Assembly: GCA_023129165.1 (NCBI GenBank)
Contig: JAGMCL010000080.1
Coordinates: forward strand, 1 to 45,104
Length of the DNA stretch: 45,104 nucleotides
From: Caldifarciminota bacterium
Lineage (GTDB): Bacteria > Hydrothermota > UBA3073
Reading direction: 5' to 3'
Below, one piece after another: positions 16,074 to 24,966 of this stretch. Position 1 is the stretch's first letter; each line of letters begins with the position of its first letter. Both the position numbers and the translations under genes were made by a program. A model generated the notes under the pieces. It saw only the letters and a program-made list of their open reading frames with translations. It was not told the DNA's origin and did not search any database.

Positions 16074-18101
16074 ATGCCTATGGATATAGTAGCATTACCT
16101 TTCATTGTGCTTTTTGCAGTATCAGCAGTGATTGTTGCCGTAGTTTTAATTAACCTGAGAAAAAAACGGCATGAGTCAGCAGAAGAACAACGTCGTAAGG
16201 TAGTACAGGATGTAAATCAGAGTACAGAGGAAAAGAAACTGCAGCAACTTGAAGAAAAAAGATGTAAAACCAAAGAAGAACGTAAACACCGGGAAGAGGA
16301 AGCAAGACAGACAGATAAGAAGGAAGAGCGTAATCTTGTTGAAGAAGAACAGCAGAAACGAGAAGAAACATGTGGCAGTAGACGGCGTCCACCTCTCAAG
16401 AGAGGAGGAAGACCGCGTGGTACAACAAGACAGCGCGAGATAGAGCAAACTCCGGGAATAAAACCTCGCTCTCTGAAACCTGAAATCGTTTGTTGGAATG
16501 AGGGATGGAGATGGATTGTTGGAACAGAAGTGCCAGAAGAGTTGGATATCCTGAATGTAGCTCAAAATGAAGAATTGTTAGAACAGGATACCACAGATAA
16601 GTTACGTTACCGCTTAAAGCACGCCGAAGGCGCAGTTAAGGTTACTTTGACTGGAGAGGAGAAAGTTGTCCCGCTTGTGGGGACAGGAAGAAACTATTTT
16701 ATTTTCAAAATGCGAAAAGATTGGAAAGGATTGGGACGATTAGTTAGGCACCCTACTACTGGCTATTACCTTGCTATAGTCCCGCAAGAATGGAAACGCG
16801 ACGAAGAAGTATCGGATTCTGCCCGCTTCAATCCAGAAAGTGTCCAAGTGGACGGATATAAGGCACATTTCTTTTGCCAGGAACAGAACACGGTCATTGG
16901 CTTTATTACCGCGAATGGCGAACGAATTCGAGTGGAGTCTGGAGGTCCTCGCTTCCAACTTGTTGGAAGGGAAATAGGCGATGCCTCTGAGGATATGGGG
17001 CCCCTCTTTGGTGAGCAACTTCCTCGCATCCAAACGCTTAATGAAAAAGGATGGAGCGACGTTGGAGTAATCGTTGTGGGTGAAGAAGGAAGCGGTAGAA
17101 ATAGGTGGCGGACGCAATCCGTCCCACAAGTGGGTGCTGAAGAACAGAAATTGCCTGAGGAAATAGCAAATCGGCGCGGCGGTTGGTGCTTCGTGCGGAT
17201 TTACGATAACGACGATAATCTATTAGAAAGTATGGACTTCAGGTTTTTGACGGCCTTGAATGACATCCGCATGGAGAGCTCTGACTTTTTGCCAGGTCCA
17301 AACGGATATGATAATGTTACTGTTCAATTTCTTCACCAAACTGATTGCAAAGCTGAACTGATGGATGAGGATATACGGCATGCTCTGGAGATTCGAGGAG
17401 AGAGTGGCCAGACAATTGTGACCGTACCCCCTAAACCAGATTGCGATAAGAGCCACTGGATTTTGCGTGACGTTGATGCTGAGATCGAAGTCACGGTCTT
17501 GGTGGAAAGGATATGGTGGGCTTTCGGCATGATGGGAGTGACTCCTACCAATTGGGTGGACAAGCCCATTACCTTGTTTCGCAAAGACTTTACCGCCATT
17601 ACTGGCAAGGCACTCTGGGTGAGACTTCCCCGTCCGCGCTTTGTAAGAAAGATTAATGTGGGTTTCGACCCCACAAGGAGCAGTTCTTATCAGGTAGAAG
17701 TGGAGAAAAAGGAGATTGCTATACCTTTGCGGGATTTCTGCGATACCAAAGAGATCGAAAATCGGCAAGAAGAAGCCAGAATGATGATATGGGTTCAGCC
17801 TGAAGGAGCGAAACCTGATGAAACCCTCGTTGTTAAAGTTCCCGCTGACCAACCTCCACCTATAAAACAGAAACAGCAAGTACAAAAAATCATTCTGAAA
17901 GAAGAAAAGGTTCGTTTACTTCGAGCAAATGTCAAATGTCAACGTGGTAAACGAAAAGGTAAGGGTTTTAGCAGAAAAGAGCTCACTAAGGCAGAAATAG
18001 CTATAGGGGATGTGAAACACTTGCATATTCCCTACGACAAACGAAGAAGAACATCACATTCATGGAATGTCGAAAGCTTAAAATATATAACTGAGGAGTG
18101 A
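16074..18101 (+). CDS. Membrane-anchored unknown protein with a C-terminal eL13-like (ribosomal L13e) domain; partner of the helicase
   Basis: I do not recognise the 675-residue protein as a whole. Residues 5-27 form one transmembrane segment (IVALPFIVLFAVSAVIVAVV), followed by a highly charged coiled-coil-like stretch (about 29-98) and a basic patch (RRRPPLKRGGRPRG). Residues 125-600 look beta-rich, with many W and short aromatic strands such as GWRWIVGTEVPEE, FGEQLPRIQ and GGWCFVRIYDNDDN. Residues 621-675 resemble archaeal ribosomal protein eL13: GKGFSRKELTKAEI, then IPYDKRRRTSHSWNVESLK. eL13 is not a bacterial ribosome component, so this is a borrowed RNA/DNA-binding module. The stop overlaps the helicase reading frame (TGATG), implying coupled translation and probably a complex. 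A defence role is inferred from context only. Confidence 0.75.
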   Translation: MPMDIVALPFIVLFAVSAVIVAVVLINLRKKRHESAEEQRRKVVQDVNQSTEEKKLQQLEEKRCKTKEERKHREEEARQTDKKEERNLVEEEQQKREETCGSRRRPPLKRGGRPRGTTRQREIEQTPGIKPRSLKPEIVCWNEGWRWIVGTEVPEELDILNVAQNEELLEQDTTDKLRYRLKHAEGAVKVTLTGEEKVVPLVGTGRNYFIFKMRKDWKGLGRLVRHPTTGYYLAIVPQEWKRDEEVSDSARFNPESVQVDGYKAHFFCQEQNTVIGFITANGERIRVESGGPRFQLVGREIGDASEDMGPLFGEQLPRIQTLNEKGWSDVGVIVVGEEGSGRNRWRTQSVPQVGAEEQKLPEEIANRRGGWCFVRIYDNDDNLLESMDFRFLTALNDIRMESSDFLPGPNGYDNVTVQFLHQTDCKAELMDEDIRHALEIRGESGQTIVTVPPKPDCDKSHWILRDVDAEIEVTVLVERIWWAFGMMGVTPTNWVDKPITLFRKDFTAITGKALWVRLPRPRFVRKINVGFDPTRSSSYQVEVEKKEIAIPLRDFCDTKEIENRQEEARMMIWVQPEGAKPDETLVVKVPADQPPPIKQKQQVQKIILKEEKVRLLRANVKCQRGKRKGKGFSRKELTKAEIAIGDVKHLHIPYDKRRRTSHSWNVESLKYITEE

Positions 18102-18106
18102 TGAGC

Positions 18107-21100
18107 ATGCCGATGTTGGAGGATAGTCGGATAGATCCAATGAACTTAGCCAAACAGGTTGAAGAAAGGTACAGACGCTATCTTGAGACCACTTTTTACT
18201 TTAAAGATCCCGATCTACGGAAATCATTTCAGGAAGCACTTAGCATGGGTCACTTGAGCAAGGGCCCTTATCTTGAAGCTACTCCGGTGTTTAAACGCGG
18301 GAACAGGACGCGTGAACTCTTTCGAGAACTTTTCACTAATCCGCCGGATGAAGGATTCCTGAAGGCAGTGACCGTGCCAGGCAACATCCCCCTCTATGTG
18401 CATCAGGAGGAGGCTATACTGAAAGTATTCGGTGAGGCACACAATGTAGTCGTTGCTACAGGCACAGCCAGCGGGAAGACGGAAACCTTTCTTTATCCCA
18501 TTCTCCTTCACCTGTATCGGGAATTTCAAACAGGGCAATTAGGGCCAGGAGTCCGTGCACTTATCCTCTACCCGATGAACGCCCTGGCTAATGATCAGCG
18601 GGACAAACTTGGAGAAATCAGTAAGCAGCTTCAAGAGGCAGGTTCACCATTTAGATTTACATTTGGTCAATATATCGGAGAAACCCCAGAGGATGAGAAT
18701 GACTCACGACGCCACGCACGAGACCATATTACCAACCGACTTCCAGGAGAACTTGTCTTACGTAGGGAGATACGAGACAATCCACCTAAAATTCTTCTAA
18801 CCAATTACTCTATGCTGGAATATCTACTCATTCGACCAGATGATAGTCCCCTTTTCGACAATGGACGTGCTAAGTGGTGGACTTTCCTTGTCTTGGATGA
18901 AGCCCACCAGTATCGAGGATCCAAGGGTATTGAAATGGGCATGCTCCTTCGGCGATTGAAAAGGAGGCTTAGAGAAGGCAGTTGCACTGAACCTTTCCGA
19001 TGCATTGCCACCAGCGCAACCATCGCTGGAGGAGAGAGTGACAAAGACGCTGTGGCAAATTTTGCTTCCGAATTGTTTGGTGAAGAATTTCTGGAAGAGG
19101 ACGTGATTTTAGGAAAAACTGAATCAATTCCCGATTTCGGCACAACAAGCCTGTCCCTTAAAAATTATCGAGCACTCCGACAAACACTTAATTCGTCTTC
19201 TACGCCCGACTTTAACGAGATTGCTCTTCGCCTTGAGTTAGCGATTCCTGAAAGTTCGGATGTAGCTAAAAAGGTTGGGTATATTCTTCAGCGTGACCAA
19301 CGTTCAACCAAACTCCGCAAAGAAATTACAACGGCGCCCCGAGAGGTTGGGGAACTGGCTGACAAGGTATTTCCAGATTTGCCGGAAAAAGAGCGAGTGG
19401 GCGCTCTTTCCGAACTCGTTGAATTGCTGATACGGGAAAGGGATCCGTCATCAAATGCGCCGCTCCTTTCTGCACGTTACCATCTTTTTCTTCGGTCGCT
19501 CGAAGGTGCCTTCGTGTCTTACCTCCCTCAGAAGCGACTATTTCTCGAGCGACGTAGCCAATTTGAAGAAGGAGCAACCTTTGAGGTTGCCCTATGTCAA
19601 GAGTGCGGTCAGCACTACCTTGTTGGAAGATTCAGAGACGGAGCGTTGCAGGAAGCTATACGCGACCCCGGACACCCAGATTTTGGAGCGACCTTCTTTC
19701 GACCTATTGAGAAGGCTGTTGATGAGACTGATAGGGAAGAAGGCGACGGAGCTAAAAGGAAAATATTTCGACTATGTATTGAGTGTAGTGCAATGGTACA
19801 AGTCAATCGAAAACAAAGCGAACTAGTATGTGGGCACACGAATTCAATCCTCATTGAGCAACAGGAAGGTGCAAAAGAGAGAGAAGATCAAGTTCCAAGA
19901 TGTAGTGCTTGTGGATACCGGGGCCCTGACCCTGTGCGGGAGGTGGTTCATGGCACCGACGGGCCTCATGCTGTGATTGCTACTACGCTCTTCCAGAGAC
20001 TCCCACAAAAAAGAAAAAAAGTGCTTGCTTTTGCCGATGGGCGTCAGCAAGCTGCCTTCTTTGCCTGGTATCTCGAAAACTCGTATAAGGACATTCTGAG
20101 CCGCAATTTGGTTCTCAAAATAGCACGAAGTTTCTCGAAATATCCTGTGGATGGAATTAGCCTCGACACGCTTGCCGATAAAGCATTTCATGATTACCGA
20201 GATAGCTTCAAAGAGAAGGAATCCGATGATGAACCTAAGATTCGCAAGAATATCTGGCGTGCTCTCTACCGTGAATTCCTGACGGACGAACCGAGAATCT
20301 CCCTCGAGGGTGTTGGGCTCCTGCGATGGTATATTAAGTGGCCGGAGAAACTCAAGATCCCAGACATTTTCTTCTCTCCGCCTTGGTCCCTAAACGAAAA
20401 GGAAACACGAGAATTGATTTTTATTCTCTTAGACTTTATGAGAGCAGACAGAGCTGTAGAGTTACGGACAGCAGGCGATGTTTCGTTAACTTGGAAAGAC
20501 CTTGGCATTCAAGCCTCACAGATGCGCGTCCGTTCGATCGAAAAAGGCAAACTGAGGTGGGGGGAACGAAAATGGAGCGGCAAAACAGGAAAACGGGCCC
20601 AGTTCCTTACTCAACTTTTGACGAAAAAAGGGTTGACGGAACAAAGGGCGATTGAGAAAGCTACAGAGGCTTTAATATATGTTTGGGAAGCCTTCAGGCA
20701 ATGTGATGAATCGAGACTATCACAACATCGGTTTTTACTTTCCATTGACGATGCCCGCAGATTGAATCCCGATTGGTGGAGGGTTTTCCCAATACTAAAC
20801 GACGATGTTCTTTACCAGTGTGATACATGCGCCCGTCTCCAATCTATTTATGTGGGTAGCGCTTGCACACGCCATAGATGTCCTGGAAGTGTTCAGGAGA
20901 TTCGATCGAAGGAATTAGAAGCGAACCATTATCGGTTACTTTACAAAGACAACCTTCCGGGTGTATTAAGGGTGGAGGAACATACTGCGCAGATTGATAA
21001 AGAGAAAGCAAGAGAGTTTCAAAGGGAGTTTAAAGCAGGAAAGATACATGTTCTCAGTTCGTCCACGACTTTTGAGTTAGGCGTTGATCTTGGTGACTTA

Positions 21101-22819
21101 GATATCATCTTTTTGCGCAACGTTCCACCAGAGGCGTTCAACTATGCTCAGCGTGTAGGGCGAGCAGGGCGTCGAAGCGGTTTTCCAGGATTTGCGATTA
21201 CGTTCTGTCGTCGTAATCCGCACGACCTATATCACTATACTAAACCCGATGAACGGATTCTCAAAGGAACTGTTCGACCACCGGTTATCAGCATAAGAAA
21301 TGAGAAAATCATTACCCGCCATATTGCTGCAATGGCGCTGTCCTACTTTTTTAGAGACAGACACTTCCGCGACAGATTTCAGAATGTGGAGAAATTGTTC
21401 GGAGACCTGGAAAATCCTTCTGGAGCAAGCGAGTTCTCCAACTTCTTGCAACGACACAAGACCGAATTGGAAAAGTCCTTGAGGGGCATTGTTCCACCAG
21501 CAATGATAAATGAGGTAGGACTAAATGATGGAGGGTGGGTCGAACACATAGTGGGAGATAGTAGACGTTTCGCTCTCGCCGAAGCAGAGGTCTCAAGCGA
21601 TTTTCAGGCCGTGAAAAAGCTCGAACGGGAGTCTGCTGCAAGGAGAGATTACCGCACTGCTGATTGGGCAAACAGAAGAGCGGAAACCATTGCCAGTGAA
21701 GATACTCTATCTTTTCTCTCTCGTAAGGTGATAATTCCAAAATACGGTTTTCCGGTGGATATAGTGGAATTGGATCCTCACAGAACTCAGCAAACCTCCG
21801 AATCTCTTGAGGTTCTCCTTCAAAGAGACCTTTCTATTGCCATTGCAGAATTCGCTCCCACCAGCAAACTCGTTGCCAATAAGAAAGAGTGGACCTCTTA
21901 TGGAGTGAAGAAAGTAGCGGAGAGAGAATGGCGTCGTAAATTCTATCGGAGATGTTCTAAGCATAATTTATTCCTTTCTTGGAGTCCAGGACAGGTAGAA
22001 CCTTCAGAGATGTGTTGTAGCTCTGCGGTCAATGGACAGTATCTTGTTCCGCAGTTTGGTTTCGTAACAAATCGTCAGAAGCCCAAAGAGCCAAGGGGCC
22101 GTTCGCCTCGGGTCTTCACCACCCGTCCGTACTTCATGAATTTGACTGGACCGGAGCCTGGTGACCTTGACTTCGGAGTCGTTCGCCTCACGAAGGCTTC
22201 GCCGGGTTTGATGGTCGTGCTATGTGAAGGCCGGAGAGGTAGAGGATTCTATATCTGCGGTCAGTGTGGGGCTGGCTTTCGCGAGCATAAAAATCAACAT
22301 GAAACCCCTTATGGAGAAAACTGTTCTGGAACTCTTGAACATGTTTCCCTTGGACACGAGTTCGAGACCGATGTCCTTCAGCTTCGGTTTCTTCTTGGGC
22401 TACCCCAAAATGATATTGATGGTATATGGTTCGCATACTCTCTTGCCTATGCTCTGGTTGAGGGAGCGGCTGAGGTTTTGGAAGTTCCCTCTATCGACTT
22501 GAGCACAACGGTGGCCTATAGCAGCGATAGTGCCTTTCCTCCTATTATCCTCTACGATAATGTGCCAGGAGGAGCTGGACTTGTCGCTCGTCTTGAAGAG
22601 AAAGAGATACTCCGCGTCTGTTTAGAAGCTGCACTTGTGAGAGTCAACGGCAGTTGTGGTTGTGGTGAAAATGATAGTTGTTACGGTTGTCTTCGAAGTT
22701 ATAGAAATCAGTTTGCACATCAGTACTTAAGACGTGGACCAGTCATGCACTATCTCAAAACACTGCTGGAGGAGTGGAAGAATAACGTATCGGGGTCAGC
22801 TACAAATATGTCTTTGTAG
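18107..22819 (+). CDS. Giant DEAD/DEAH-box helicase with zinc clusters and C-terminal DUF1998-type domain
   Basis: Counting from ATG 18107 (eight bases after GAGGAG) the product has 1570 residues; GTG 18098 and ATG 18101 are alternative starts. Motif I is TGTASGKT (118-125), motif II DEAH (264-267), motif III SAT (303-305) and motif VI QRVGRAGRR (1015-1023). The long middle carries CxxC pairs (CQECGQH, CIECSAM, CSACGYR, CDTCARL). Another cluster (CGQCG) lies near the end. Cys 1517, 1519, 1525 and 1528, followed by LRSYRNQF, form the DUF1998/MZB signature. Helicases of this layout act in DISARM (DrmA/DrmB as two proteins), Druantia (DruE) and DNA repair (MrfA). It most resembles a fused helicase plus DUF1998 design, but the neighbours match none of these systems exactly. 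G+C is higher than in the flanks (29 of 60 in one sampled line against 20 of 60 in the methyltransferase). Confidence 0.88.
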   Translation: MPMLEDSRIDPMNLAKQVEERYRRYLETTFYFKDPDLRKSFQEALSMGHLSKGPYLEATPVFKRGNRTRELFRELFTNPPDEGFLKAVTVPGNIPLYVHQEEAILKVFGEAHNVVVATGTASGKTETFLYPILLHLYREFQTGQLGPGVRALILYPMNALANDQRDKLGEISKQLQEAGSPFRFTFGQYIGETPEDENDSRRHARDHITNRLPGELVLRREIRDNPPKILLTNYSMLEYLLIRPDDSPLFDNGRAKWWTFLVLDEAHQYRGSKGIEMGMLLRRLKRRLREGSCTEPFRCIATSATIAGGESDKDAVANFASELFGEEFLEEDVILGKTESIPDFGTTSLSLKNYRALRQTLNSSSTPDFNEIALRLELAIPESSDVAKKVGYILQRDQRSTKLRKEITTAPREVGELADKVFPDLPEKERVGALSELVELLIRERDPSSNAPLLSARYHLFLRSLEGAFVSYLPQKRLFLERRSQFEEGATFEVALCQECGQHYLVGRFRDGALQEAIRDPGHPDFGATFFRPIEKAVDETDREEGDGAKRKIFRLCIECSAMVQVNRKQSELVCGHTNSILIEQQEGAKEREDQVPRCSACGYRGPDPVREVVHGTDGPHAVIATTLFQRLPQKRKKVLAFADGRQQAAFFAWYLENSYKDILSRNLVLKIARSFSKYPVDGISLDTLADKAFHDYRDSFKEKESDDEPKIRKNIWRALYREFLTDEPRISLEGVGLLRWYIKWPEKLKIPDIFFSPPWSLNEKETRELIFILLDFMRADRAVELRTAGDVSLTWKDLGIQASQMRVRSIEKGKLRWGERKWSGKTGKRAQFLTQLLTKKGLTEQRAIEKATEALIYVWEAFRQCDESRLSQHRFLLSIDDARRLNPDWWRVFPILNDDVLYQCDTCARLQSIYVGSACTRHRCPGSVQEIRSKELEANHYRLLYKDNLPGVLRVEEHTAQIDKEKAREFQREFKAGKIHVLSSSTTFELGVDLGDLDIIFLRNVPPEAFNYAQRVGRAGRRSGFPGFAITFCRRNPHDLYHYTKPDERILKGTVRPPVISIRNEKIITRHIAAMALSYFFRDRHFRDRFQNVEKLFGDLENPSGASEFSNFLQRHKTELEKSLRGIVPPAMINEVGLNDGGWVEHIVGDSRRFALAEAEVSSDFQAVKKLERESAARRDYRTADWANRRAETIASEDTLSFLSRKVIIPKYGFPVDIVELDPHRTQQTSESLEVLLQRDLSIAIAEFAPTSKLVANKKEWTSYGVKKVAEREWRRKFYRRCSKHNLFLSWSPGQVEPSEMCCSSAVNGQYLVPQFGFVTNRQKPKEPRGRSPRVFTTRPYFMNLTGPEPGDLDFGVVRLTKASPGLMVVLCEGRRGRGFYICGQCGAGFREHKNQHETPYGENCSGTLEHVSLGHEFETDVLQLRFLLGLPQNDIDGIWFAYSLAYALVEGAAEVLEVPSIDLSTTVAYSSDSAFPPIILYDNVPGGAGLVARLEEKEILRVCLEAALVRVNGSCGCGENDSCYGCLRSYRNQFAHQYLRRGPVMHYLKTLLEEWKNNVSGSATNMSL

Positions 22820-22917
22820 ACCACTTACTTGATAATGTCTGCGTAATTCTTAACTTGTGGTAGTGGTTATAAGGGATTGGTGTATTAAACCATAATACAG
22901 AGTTCTTAGGAGCGGGT

Positions 22918-22942
22918 CTTCAAATTTCAGTTTGTATCAATT
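22918..22942. repeat. 25-bp direct repeat, left copy
   Basis: CTTCAAATTTCAGTTTGTATC plus AATT matches 26178-26202 with one mismatch. The two copies bracket the DUF262 and PD-(D/E)XK genes. Confidence 0.75.
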
Positions 22943-23051
22943 TGAGTGATGAGGGTCAGAAAGAATACAAAAAGCTAAAAAGAAAAAAATTAATTTCAGC
23001 ACGGATATAAATGCATCATGTGAAATGTAGCGTGAAAAACAAGGAGAGGTA

Positions 23052-24740
23052 ATGAATATTTTTAATTTGTTGAATCAAATTTGGGATGAGCATATTGTGT
23101 TGCCTGCTATTCAGAGGGACTTTATTTGGGAAGAAGAAAAGATAGAGAGGTTGCTCGATTCCATTATGAGGGATTATCCCATCGGGCTTGTACTTTTATG
23201 GGAAACTTACGAGGATATTCAATTTCGTCATTTTGAAAAAGAATATAAACAGGGTAATAGATTTTCGTTTAAGAATAATAATCGAAAGAAAAGACTAAAA
23301 TTAGTATTAGATGGACAACAACGTCTTCAATCGCTATATATAGCACTTTATGGCAGTTATGAAAATAAAGAATTATATTTTGATATATTGAGTGGTGATA
23401 ACACAGATGATTTTAAGGAAGAAAAATACAAATTTTATTTTGCTACACCAGAAGAAGTCAAAGAATGGAATAAAGAAACAGAAAATTCTATTGAAGCAGG
23501 AAAGCATGAAGAACTTGAATACTATGTTAAAGTTAGAGACCTCTTTTCTATGAGCGCAATTGAAAAAATAAAGTTTAAAAAAAAGATTGCAAAAAGGCTG
23601 AGACTATTAGAAAAAGATGAGGTTAGACTAGAAACCAACCTTGCAATTTTAGATGAAAGATTCACAAAGGATGACAATATTTTAAAGGTTTCTATATTAG
23701 ATGAAGATAAACCCAGCAATAGTCAGGAGCGGAAAAAAGAAGCTGATATTTTAGAAGCTTTTGTAAGAATTAACCGTGAAGGAACTCCTCTAAGTCGCTC
23801 CGACTTAATATTTAGTATGCTGAAATTAGAGTGGAAAAAATCTGCCGAGGCGTTACCTGAATTCGTATTCAAAATAAACCAAGGGAATTCTCTTGAATTA
23901 GATAATGATTTTGTTATTCGTTGCCTTTTTGCCGTCTCAAATTTGGGAACAAAATTTGATATAGATCTTCTTAGAAAAAAATCTAATATCAAACAAATAA
24001 AATATAACTTCGATAAATGCTGCAATTCAATTAAGTCAACTGTAGATTTTGTGCAAAACCATTGTTGGTGCTCAAGTAGTAAAGTTTTGGGTGGATATTA
24101 CAATTTTATTCCGTTTGTATATTATTTATTTTATGCAAAAGGTCACCAAATGCCAAACAATCAGATAGAAAATGCGAGAAAATCTTTATATTTATTTGGA
24201 TTTGCAAGACCATTTTCAAGATATGCCGATAGTAGGTTATGGAAATTTATTAAGGAGGAATTAAAGTCTTTAGAAGATGAAAATTTTCCATATAGACGTG
24301 CTGTTTGGTGGATACAATATTGGGAAGATATTGATGAATTCGGTGAGGATTTATTACAGAGAAATCCCCTTCTTGTTCACCATCTAGTTCAAAAATTATC
24401 AGGAGCAAAAACCAAATACAGGAAGAATCTGCCAGAAATGGATCATATATTTCCACGATCCACCTTGAGGGAAAAAGCATTTAATGAAGCTGAGATAAAC
24501 CATTTTGCCAATTTCTGGATTTTGGAGAAATATAAAAATCAAAACAAAACTAATATACACCCTAAAGATTACTTTGAAGATATGAGCACTTCAGAACTCT
24601 CCAAGATTTTTATTAAAAAAGATTTATTTAATTATGGACGTTATAGGACTTTTATTAGGAGAAGATCAGATAATATTATCAACTATATTAAGAAGAAGTT
24701 AAAATATAAAGAAAGAGATTTTATTTTTGAAGAAAAGTAA
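23052..24740 (+). CDS. GmrSD-like DUF262/HNH (DUF1524-type) nuclease
   Basis: The 562-residue protein has the DUF262 (GmrS) hallmark pair: LPAIQRDFIWEEEKIERLLDSI near the start and LVLDGQQRLQSL with D87-G-Q-Q-R91. In this family the pair forms a ParB-like nucleotide-hydrolysing site. The C-terminal region has MDHIFPRS (D464, H465) followed by NHFANFWILEKYKNQNK, the DHI.P...N..N pattern of the DUF1524 His-Me/HNH nuclease. Fused GmrS-GmrD enzymes are type IV restriction systems that cut DNA with modified (for example glucosylated) cytosines, and related proteins act in BREX loci (BrxU). The gene is AT-rich and starts after GGAGAGG. The modified base recognised cannot be predicted. Confidence 0.88.
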   Translation: MNIFNLLNQIWDEHIVLPAIQRDFIWEEEKIERLLDSIMRDYPIGLVLLWETYEDIQFRHFEKEYKQGNRFSFKNNNRKKRLKLVLDGQQRLQSLYIALYGSYENKELYFDILSGDNTDDFKEEKYKFYFATPEEVKEWNKETENSIEAGKHEELEYYVKVRDLFSMSAIEKIKFKKKIAKRLRLLEKDEVRLETNLAILDERFTKDDNILKVSILDEDKPSNSQERKKEADILEAFVRINREGTPLSRSDLIFSMLKLEWKKSAEALPEFVFKINQGNSLELDNDFVIRCLFAVSNLGTKFDIDLLRKKSNIKQIKYNFDKCCNSIKSTVDFVQNHCWCSSSKVLGGYYNFIPFVYYLFYAKGHQMPNNQIENARKSLYLFGFARPFSRYADSRLWKFIKEELKSLEDENFPYRRAVWWIQYWEDIDEFGEDLLQRNPLLVHHLVQKLSGAKTKYRKNLPEMDHIFPRSTLREKAFNEAEINHFANFWILEKYKNQNKTNIHPKDYFEDMSTSELSKIFIKKDLFNYGRYRTFIRRRSDNIINYIKKKLKYKERDFIFEEK

Positions 24741-24966
24741 CAAGGTTGTTTCTCTCTTTTTGACCGTAGTTGGCTAGAAAGGTTGCGGATTTGTATAGTA
24801 CAAAACGAAACTATCGGGGGCAAATTTTTAGATTACACCTAAAAGGCGGGTTTCTCCCCCACTCTTTGCGTAAGTAAACTTTTTAACTTCTACCTAATTT
24901 ATAAATAAGTTATATGTTATCAGCTCAACAGAATCTGATGGAACTTAACGCTCTGGGAGGGTTATA
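24741..24966. other. Island spacer without word repeats
   Basis: I see no gene and none of the usual degenerate repeats in these 226 bp. It ends in GGGAGGG, the ribosome-binding site of the next gene. Confidence 0.5.

Noticed and set aside
17223-17885. 220-codon minus-strand open frame inside the eL13-tailed gene
   Set aside because: It is a shadow frame in GC-richer sequence; the plus-strand product is coherent over its whole length.
12708-22819. Calling the locus DISARM or Druantia
   Set aside because: DISARM needs separate drmA, drmB and usually drmC (PLD). Druantia has DruE with other dru genes. The 675-residue partner fits neither by eye, so only the architecture is compared.
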